From Phoronis ovalis (Eukaryota > Phoronida > Phoronidae), in NCBI GenBank assembly GCA_028565635.1, contig JAOXYB010078166.1, forward strand, positions 1 to 23,316: a stretch of 23,316 nucleotides of DNA. The letters are read 5' to 3'. A program made the translations under genes and the position numbers. This document shows, piece after piece, positions 16,870 to 23,316 of the stretch (position 1 is the stretch's first letter; the number at the start of each line of letters is the position of its first letter). The notes below the pieces were generated by a model. The model made no database searches. It saw nothing but the letters and a program-made list of their open reading frames with translations, and was not told where the DNA came from.

Positions 16870-19800
16870 GTAAGTACTTGGCATTGCCTTCATTACTGTA
16901 TGGAGGGACATTTTTATTTATAGTCATTATACAAGCAGTAAAAGATGCGTAACATTGACCCGAGAGCTGAAGAATGTTCCACGCCTGGTTCAATGGTAAA
17001 TATTATCTGTCATGAATCCCCCATATCACGTAGACTAGTCCCTAGGCGGCTGAATTTTACTCTAAACCATAAACTACAGTATACAGCATATTGGCAGAGG
17101 GACGCAGTTCAATTGACATGTTTTCCGTGAATAGTGTTGACCAGTGTTTCTACCAACCAGTAGTATCGCTTTAGCCAGGGCGTCTGAGAATGTACAACAG
17201 TAAAGGTTACCTGTCCCTCCCCCCTCAGCAGCATCTAGATATCAAAACTTTACTAGTACTCTCTATGTATAATTATTTTATTATTTTTATTAAAAGTTTA
17301 TAAATATTGGAACACAAAAAATGACTGGTTTTTGTTGATCATATACTACTACAATTATATGGAGGGATTTTCAGTGAAAATAACGATTTTCTTCTTCTTG
17401 TACATATAACTGTTTATAATAAACTAAAATATTATCAACAACAAAAGAAATGTTACGAACGACGTTCTAGAGTAAAGTATGAAAGTAATAATGAAACATA
17501 TCGGAACTTGCGGTGATTATAAACCAGACTGCCTACAAGCTACATTGCTCGTAGTATATCACGATTAACTGGCCTAGTCATCTACGTTGCTTGCAGTCGA
17601 AAATGACCAACTTGCTGGATTATATTTTTGCACAGCAGAATAATTGCGGCAAGCACCGGACAAGCATCACTTGACTGTACACCCTGGTCCCAGCACTCCA
17701 GCAAAAATGCGTAGCACATGACAGTTATGCATTTTTAAAATGACCCCTAAACGCCGATTTTTCCTTAATTTAGTACCTCAAGGACACAAGGATATTTTGC
17801 ACTGAAAAAAAACACCCTTTTTAAGGTTTTTATGGACACCAAAACAAATGTCTACCCTTTCTACGTGCTACTGAATAATTAAGTACAGTCGATGAAGGTA
17901 ATGTTCGTAAATATGAACTCCGACAAGAACAAAGTTTTTTCTGTACTTTTTTACTCGTTTTTAATATGAATCCGATCATGATTCCCTCGATTTTACAGCC
18001 TTTGGATTTTCAAGGAGTCCGTTTCTAAAAAATCTACCCCTTTTTCAAGTTTTGAGGACCGTGACTTTTTTCAAAATAACCCTCCTTTTCCGTGAATTTG
18101 GTAACGATCATGCGGTCCCATATCATGCTGGAGTGCGGGAACCGGGATCTACACGTTCAAATGTCTTTGTTATCTTACATTTTGTACTACAGGTAGCACA
18201 TGTGCGAGGAAATGTGAAATGTCAGAACCTATATATTCCTAAACAATTACAAAAGAGGTTTTTAAAAAAGAAATTGGTGCTAACGTTATAAAATTTATGT
18301 AAAAAATGTCATACGAATTTGTTGAGAGAAGTGTTTGTGTTCATTACGAAATAAACTTTCTGTAATGTTACATATTTAATAAAAAAAATTATTCTTCTTG
18401 CTTCGAAGCATAGAGTTTTGAAAAGATCAATTGCGACAATTGTATAGAATTTTAAAATCGTTAAAGAAATTTGATGACAAAGTAATTTATCATTATTGTT
18501 ATTTTTATCTTCCAGTACCCAGATTTCGTGTACCGCTCAAACAAAGCACTAGGAAGAAGAGGAGACCCCCGTGTTACGTATGTAGGATCAGATAGTTATG
18601 ACAGCATACTACCTAATAAACGAAATAGACAATGTACAACAAAACAATGTGTCGCAGGATTCGTAATATTGGTTTTAGCCTTGATTGGCACAATAGCGGC
18701 ATCTATTGCCCTGTCAGGTAACCACTTTACTTTATTTAGTATTTACATGGTAGTGTTTTATATGCAGTTCTATGTTATAAATATTTATGGAATATTGTTA
18801 TTATGGGGTAGCAGCAGCAATCTGTTATGTCTCCCGATTTGTATTTTACGCAATTGCGAGTAATTGTGATTGCATGCTCTCGAATCTACTTCTAAACTTG
18901 CATAAGTCTAAAATGTTTTTTTATATTATTAGTTTTCATTCTGATATGTTAGTATATATTCTGATTAAACTACAAATCCAATTCATTGATGACGTAACAT
19001 TTTACGGTCACTTTATGTTTATTAATAAAATTTAGAAATTTATAATTTCAGTTTTAAAGCATACTGAAATTGTGATATTATCTATTGTAAAAGGTTTTTT
19101 CTTAAACCGGTGATTTTAGTTAAAAAATTTAGCCAGACTATCTTGGAAAGTCTACTCCCTATTCAAAAGATGACTATAGGACTCCAGATTGAATACCCCT
19201 GGAGTGCATGGCCCATGTCTTTTAATCATTTCGTTTTTTTTAAACAATATTATTTAAAATACAATAATTGTTTTTATTTTGTATAGTGGGATATTAGTAA
19301 GTTGAATGCAAGTTAATAATATAAGTTGTAATATTATTATAAGTCTCATTAATATCAAGTTTGATAGTATTGCTGCATTTAGTTAGGCCTTAATGAGCAT
19401 ATATCGTTTATGAGAATTCAATTTGGAACAAAAAGTTGAAAAATGAAGTGATTTACTGTTCATATTTAAACTCAGTAATTACGTAATACGGAAACATTCT
19501 ATTAGTTCTACGACACAAATAATTCTACTTTTTTTTTGGCGAAAAATATATATTTTCTGTGCCCCATGAATTTCGCTCGTTTCTGTTTTCCAACAATTTG
19601 ACTGTCACAATCTTTTAAAAAAAATTTGCAGTTTTTTAATTATAACAGGGTAAAAGTTAACATCATCTTACTGTCCACAAGGATATAAACAGAGTTAATT
19701 ACATAGCGTCAAACAAAATTTGGTTATTTGCTAATAGTTCGACCGCAAAAATTGAAAGTAATAAGATATAATAGAACTAAAGAATACGATATTATGTCCA

Positions 19801-22800
19801 TAATTAATAATTTTTTTCTGAACTTCAAGCTATGTTAGTAGTGTTTTTAGACTGGTATGTGAAATTCATGAAATTTAATGAGCATTTAGTAAGACACAAA
19901 TCATGAGGTGTACCTCCTCACGAACAGCGATGGATCTAAGTGCGTGCTAATTGCACTAGGGATTCCTTTAATCTCATTTTATTTTGTAAGTTTATTTTAA
20001 TATGTAAAAGTCAGCTTCTCTCTCGAAATTTGTTGATTATAATCATAGAGGTATATTTTTAGATGTCTCCGGTAATTTAATTTATTGCGATATTCGATAT
20101 CACATCTAATATACATCTAAAAGTTTTATTTAAAACCTAAATTACGCAGTACACTGAATTGTAAAATTAAATTGTGACCGACTTCTTATAATAAGATTAC
20201 AATGTGTTTTCTGGAAAAAATATTTGTTCAATCGATAAGTCTTGCGAAATACCTTATATAAAAAAGTCCTTAAAAAGGTGCAGTCCGCGGAAGATATCAA
20301 GTGAATGATAAATATTGAGCTCAGCTTGTTCAATGAAAAGGAAGTACTAAATAAGCAGAACACTCCTTCATTATAAATATGCCATTCATTATCTTCATCA
20401 AAGATCAAAATCAGCACATGTGATGCACCCAGGGCATCCAGCATGTGACATATCGAACAAGGCAAGCTATATTAGATACATTCACTAACTTTAGGTTTCG
20501 ATGAAAATTTGATAAAGAGGCTATAATGACGTATACTAGGCATTACTTAATATATATACAAACGTTTTATGTGCAGTAAATGAAAAATTACAATAAGACA
20601 AGTTAGTCAAACTATAGATCTGTTTGAAAAATACATTTTTAATTGCGTTCATATTTCATTTAATATATCTTTTCTTTATTTATACTGGATAGCATGTATC
20701 AATGCAAACCGTTGCTCTTCATCAGTGGTCTGGTTGTAAAAATAAAAATTACAATAAATAAAAAAATATAAAAAACACATTATACAATTATTCCGGGGGG
20801 TTTACTTCGAAATTTTTACATGGGGCTCAGCCCGGACCTCTAAGACTCGCCCCTTTTCCGGACCCCAAACCTTCGAAAAATGGCCAAACGGACCCAGACC
20901 AAAAATCGAAAAACCGCTACTCTCTTCTGGACCTGGACCAATAAAACCTACCTTGCACCAGACTAAAGAATGAAACAACATTTATCCATCTAAAACATAA
21001 TTAACAGCAGTATACACAAACTAACCGTGAAAAACCCACCCCTCTCCTGGACTAAAATCATGAAAAAATCCTGAAAACCTACCCTTTTATTGGACTGAAG
21101 TCCTGAAAAACCCACTCCTTTCATTGGTGAAAAAGGCGAAAAACCCAACCCCTTTCGGACTGAGTCCCTCGTATAGGTCTATATAGGGTGTGCCCCCCGA
21201 GACAATTACATTAGTCCCAGATAGAGGAATATTGACAAAATACTGTCACCAAAGATAGCATCTAAAGAACTGGAGAGAATCCGTAGTGAGCAGTGAGAGT
21301 GATGTGTATGCTTTATCAGGTAATTAATCTAAAAAAGTGAAATAGTAATTAAATAACGCCACTTCAAACTGTTTAAGGGAAAACATCTGCACATCATGCA
21401 ACAATGAAGCTACTAAACTTTTGAAAAAGTAATAATCAGATATGAACGATTTTGTGACGTAGACCAAATATAACATAATAGGTCTTCTTTAAACCGACTG
21501 AACAATGGAACATTTGCCAATAATTGTAATGGAGGAAGCATTGAATAAAATATACAGCAGACGAATGGAATTAAAGAAGGAGACATGAACACTATTTGAA
21601 TAAAAGATATAATCCTGGGGATACTTGTCAAAAATGTTGGTAGGGGTGTGCGGCCCAGGGTAAAAAACGCCGACCGTGTGGTAAATAAAGGTCAGCAAAA
21701 AAATACCCTGTGATAAATAAAAAATCAAGAAAAGTATATCCTGTTGTAAATAGTCTACCAAAACATATATCCTGCGGTAAATTCACTTGTTAATTATATA
21801 TATACATTATGGTAGTAAATATGTGAAACTTTGCGGACCTAAATTTACCAAAAAATACACCTTTGAAAATATACGCCGTGGTAAATGTCCAACAAGAAAA
21901 GTATACCATGTAGTAAATATAATCACTCTTTATATGTTATAATTCAATTAATTAGAGCTTTGTATTTATGCTCAACATTTTGTTTACCGTCTCTTTTCAG
22001 TTGAACGGTCCAATGGACGGACGGAAGGGCCAGCACCAACGACTGCGACAGGTAACGTGTCGATACAAATATAGTCAGTCATTGTATTTATAAATGAATA
22101 TATCTGCTACGTTAGCTTGAAAATTGATAATTTTTATAAAGCATTCAGTTTAAATTTTCTTAAATTAATTACACTAGCTAATTTCGCTTATATTTCATTA
22201 GTTTTGTGTTTCAACTTTGATACTTTAAAAGTAGGCTGTTGACGTATCTTTGAATTTATACCTCTAGTGCTACTATTTATTTTTTTACTTATATTTGCAG
22301 TTGAACGTAAAACGGTGAACGGCACTTTAAGGATATCAGGATGGATATACAGTATCGAACTACAAGACAAGTTCTCACCAGCATATCAAGAAATGTCAAA
22401 TCTAGTCTGTAATGAGGTATTTTAAAATTATTTTTTTAAAATTTCGTTGCAAATGTGTGGCATATATCTCAAGCAGTTTCACATATTTACTACCACAATG
22501 TATATATATAATTAACAAGTGAATTTACCGCAGTTCACAATCACTCGTCGATCAGATAACAAGGCACGCCAGTAAGGCACGTTACGAATCTTGAATATTG
22601 GTTACTATAGTTACGACATCTAATGAGTTAAGCTTGAAGTTTTAAAAAATGCTCACGACACAAAAGCACGTAATTCAAAACAAAACAAAAAACTTTAGTT
22701 ATTAATTCCGCAGATATCATGTATGTGTTTTACTATAATAAGTAAGTCACAAAAATATGAACTAAAGAAGAGTTTATCGCACGAAACCTTTTCCTATAAA

Positions 22801-23296
22801 TATTTAGGTTTGGTTTTTTGACCAGTAAATGTGAGCAATTGAACATCTGTGTGAGAAATTAAAAAAATCACGTAAATGTTTCTATTTTAATTAGGCATTT
22901 GAGGAAAGATATTCTACTGAAAGAATGTTCTTCTCAATCAAAAAGAGTACAATGCAGGGTATAATGATGTATATTATTGTTATAAAAAGGTGGATTTCAC
23001 TTATAATTGTATTAGGACATTGCGGAAGAATCGAAGGATAGCGCAAAGCACATAGAGATAGCTGCCAAAACTATAAGTCTAACTATAACTATAAATGTAT
23101 TAACACAATGGATCAAAATATACCAAATTATTAGTTCACAAATATTTTATGAACATGGAAAATAAGAATTAATTATAACAATTACGTTTAGATCAGTATA
23201 TATGTTTTTTATATTTAATTTTTTGTAGATAGGCAAAGTTTACAAAGGTAGCAGTCTCGCAAGTAGCTACCTGAATTGCACAATTAGGGAATTTAG
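16831..23296 (+). CDS. Gene 2: type II membrane protein with SEA domain, probable protease paralogue, 3' partial
   Basis: Join of 16831-16869, 18516-18717, 22001-22051, 22301-22416, 22895-22958 and 23233-23296, giving 178 residues plus a partial codon. Cytosolic tail 1-57 is basic just before the membrane (PNKRNRQCTTKQ). One hydrophobic segment at about 58-79 (AGFVILVLALIGTIAASIAL) fits an N-in, type II anchor. After a short Thr/Pro linker a SEA domain begins (GTLRISGWIYSIELQDKFSP ... VYKGSSLASSYL ... CTIREFR). Tail, anchor and SEA is the known N-terminal order of enteropeptidase and other type II transmembrane serine proteases, so I infer a tandem relative of gene 1, in the same orientation and about 4.4 kb after its stop. 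Other SEA membrane proteins such as mucin-like proteins cannot be excluded, because later exons lie outside the window. Confidence 0.78.
16870..18515 (+). other. Gene 2 intron 1, 1,646 bp
   Basis: Bounded by GTAAGT and TTCCAG, phase 0. It hosts the foldback-like element at 17676-18153. The rest (16870-17675 and 18154-18515) is AT-rich with nothing recognised. Confidence 0.55.
17676..18153. mobile_element. Foldback element 2 with GC-rich inverted ends
   Basis: TGTACACCCTGG ... GCACTCCAGC at 17676-17702 matches the reverse complement of 18127-18153 at 22 of 27 positions, with exact agreement over GCACTCCAGC. Weaker similarity continues inward (CATGA..GTTA) and outward (TTGA). The interior repeats loosely related 35-45-bp phrases such as 'aaaa..taccccttttt' and 'gaccgtgacttttttcaaaa'. 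No clear target duplication was found, so the exact borders are uncertain. It lies in gene 2 intron 1 and has no coding capacity. Confidence 0.65.
18516..18717 (+). CDS. Gene 2 exon 2: cytosolic tail and membrane anchor
   Basis: Acceptor tttttatcttccag, donor GTAACC at 18718, phase 0 to phase 1. It encodes YPDFVYRSNKALGRRGDPRV, SDSYDSILPNKRNRQ and then the membrane segment CVAGFVILVLALIGTIAAS. Positive residues flank the cytosolic side of the hydrophobic stretch, so the N-terminus should face the cytosol. Tyr- and Ser-rich pieces (SDSYDS) could be trafficking or phosphorylation sites, which is speculation. Confidence 0.88.
20791..21201. mobile_element. Foldback element 3 with GC-rich ends and 7-bp target duplication
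   Basis: The left end TTCCGGGGGG and the right end CCCCCCGAG are inverted, and inner segments also match (GGGGCTCAGCCCGGA at about 20822 versus TTCGGACTGAGTCCCTC at about 21154, reversed). ACAATTA at 20784-20790 is repeated at 21202-21208, consistent with a target-site duplication. The interior has diverged tandem units of about 31-43 bp built on 'ggact..a..cctgaaaaacccactcctttcatt' (clearest at 21054-21160). No coding capacity. Confidence 0.75.
21642..21924. repeat. One-sided relative of the foldback elements with ~32-bp tandem repeats
   Basis: It begins with GGGGTGTGCGGCCCAG (21643-21658), which matches the reverse complement of 14495-14510 in foldback element 1 at 15 of 16 positions. It is followed by diverged units of about 30-33 bp, each starting TGTGGTAAATA or similar (21677, about 21710, about 21742, about 21772, about 21882) and carrying 'aagaaaagtata.cc'. 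No matching right end was found. It contains the left arm of the 59-bp inverted repeat. Confidence 0.65.
22001..22051 (+). CDS. Gene 2 exon 3: short linker exon
   Basis: Acceptor gtctcttttcag, donor GTAACG at 22052, 51 nt, phase 1 to phase 1. It encodes VERSNGRTEGPAPTTAT, a hydrophilic Pro/Thr linker between the membrane anchor and the SEA domain. It is symmetrical, so skipping it would keep the frame. It begins with the same bases as exon 4 (TTGAACG). Confidence 0.72.
22301..22416 (+). CDS. Gene 2 exon 4: SEA domain first half
   Basis: Acceptor ttatatttgcag, donor GTATTT at 22417, phase 1 to phase 0. It encodes VERKTVNGTLRISGW, IYSIELQDKFSPAYQEMSNL, VCNE. The hydrophobic strand (LRIS.W) followed by the helix with L.D..S..Y is the standard opening of SEA domains. 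One N-glycosylation motif (NGT) is visible. Confidence 0.85.
22417..22894 (+). other. Gene 2 intron 4, 478 bp
   Basis: Bounded by GTATTT and ATTAG. It contains the right arm of the 59-bp inverted repeat (22475-22533); otherwise nothing was recognised. Confidence 0.6.
22895..22958 (+). CDS. Gene 2 exon 5: SEA domain middle
   Basis: Acceptor tctattttaattag, phase 0. It encodes AFEERYSTERMFFSIKKSTMQ plus the first base of a Gly codon, with donor GTATAA at 22959 (phase 1). The segment continues the first SEA helix and the following loop. The frame stays open into the intron, so the end was set by phase agreement with the next exon. Confidence 0.75.
22959..23232 (+). other. Gene 2 intron 5, 274 bp
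   Basis: Bounded by GTATAA and GATAG. It contains an internal AG-preceded open stretch at 23016 that does not fit the reading phase of both neighbours and is treated as intronic. Confidence 0.55.
23233..23296 (+). CDS. Gene 2 exon 6: SEA domain beta strands
   Basis: Acceptor ttttttgtagatag, donor GTAATA at 23297, phase 1 to phase 2. It encodes (G)KVYKGSSLASSYLNCTIREF and part of Arg. The pattern GSxxxxxYxxxxxxF is the SEA turn and strands. The turn carries GSSLA, not the autoproteolytic GSVVV-type motif, so self-cleavage is uncertain. An alternative acceptor four bases upstream (after ttttttttgtag) would not match the phase of exon 5. Confidence 0.75.
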
Positions 23297-23316
23297 GTAA
23301 TACTTATTTGTTATAT

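Larger units (their letters stand above)
18718..22000 (+). other. Gene 2 intron 2, 3,283 bp, with foldback elements
   Basis: Bounded by GTAACC and TTTCAG, phase 1. It holds foldback element 3 (20791-21201) and the tandem block at 21642-21924. Between 18718 and 20790 it is AT-rich; a short inverted pair near 19157-19204 (ACTCC..TATTCAA versus TTGAATA..GGAGT) may be a remnant of the same type of element. No exon with proper frame was found here. Confidence 0.55.
21772..22533. repeat. 59-bp inverted repeat flanking gene 2 exons 3 and 4
   Basis: 21772-21830 and 22475-22533 are reverse complements at 58 of 59 positions (the single difference is in the 'attatgg/attgtgg' stretch). The arms are 644 bp apart and lie in the introns on either side of exons 22001-22051 and 22301-22416. 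The left arm belongs to the tandem block 21677-21924; the right arm has no such surroundings, so the right copy was probably moved or inverted from the left. Confidence 0.93.

Noticed and set aside
20142-20465. 107-codon open frame on the minus strand
   Set aside because: No recognisable domain, AT-rich codons, no splice or neighbour support; treated as chance.
20690-20745. Minus-strand sequence like the 'ctgatgaagagcaac' tails seen near some retroelement 3' ends
   Set aside because: The match is short, no coding remains were found upstream on that strand, and the borders cannot be set.
21228-21320. Possible extra gene 2 exon ending TTATCAG at a GTAATT donor
   Set aside because: With the required phase-1 entry the frame hits a TGA before the donor, the only usable upstream AG has no pyrimidine tract, and exons 2 and 3 already join in phase without it.
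23016-23097. Open stretch after ATTAG that could be a gene 2 exon
   Set aside because: It is open only in phase 0, while exon 5 ends in phase 1 and exon 6 joins exon 5 directly to give a good SEA sequence; in phase 1 it contains a stop.

Overview
The window is AT-rich eukaryotic DNA with spliced genes. Exons are short and bounded by GT/AG sites, introns run from a few hundred bases to about 3 kb, and the intervening DNA carries many mobile-element relics. The protein content (an enteropeptidase-like LDLRa/SRCR/serine-protease gene and a SEA-domain type II membrane protein) and the repeat style suggest an invertebrate animal. A mollusc or other marine lophotrochozoan is my best guess, but nothing in the sequence proves the taxon.

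Gene 1 (1677-12382, + strand, 5' end outside the window) has ten coding exons that join in frame into 606 residues: six LDL-receptor class A modules, a four-cysteine SRCR domain and a complete chymotrypsin-fold protease domain ending at TAA 12380-12382. All exon phases agree and the catalytic His/Asp/Ser are present. Two specificity features are unusual. The residue before the new N-terminus is Tyr instead of Arg/Lys, and the S1 pocket carries Thr189, Pro190 and Ala226 (chymotrypsin numbering) instead of the trypsin-like Asp189/Gly226.

Gene 2 (16831-23296 and beyond, + strand) starts about 4.4 kb downstream. Six exons join into a basic cytosolic tail, one membrane anchor (about residues 58-79), a short linker and most of a SEA domain, then run off the window. 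This is the normal front end of a type II transmembrane serine protease, so the two genes may be tandem paralogues. That is inference, because no protease exon of gene 2 is visible.

The non-coding DNA is dominated by repeats. Arrays of a roughly 250-bp repeat at 50-1395 and 7185-8293 end in the same 15-mer. A 2.4-kb element flanked by TTAA sits in the intron between LDLRa exons. It contains a TATA-type promoter-like stretch, iterated ATTGTAC motifs, a short ORF and a 61-bp near-perfect palindrome. A Penelope-like retroelement relic with a GIY-YIG-type endonuclease segment lies at about 10080-10575. Three or four foldback elements with GC-rich inverted ends and internal repeats of about 30-45 bp lie between and within the genes (14137-14540, 17676-18153, 20791-21201, and a one-sided relative at 21642-21924). 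A 59-bp inverted repeat with one mismatch brackets two SEA-region exons of gene 2.

No tRNA, rRNA or CRISPR was recognised. The window looks like a protease locus heavily remodelled by small DNA transposons and foldback elements. The best candidates for novelty are the altered protease specificity and the foldback family with element-specific internal repeats.
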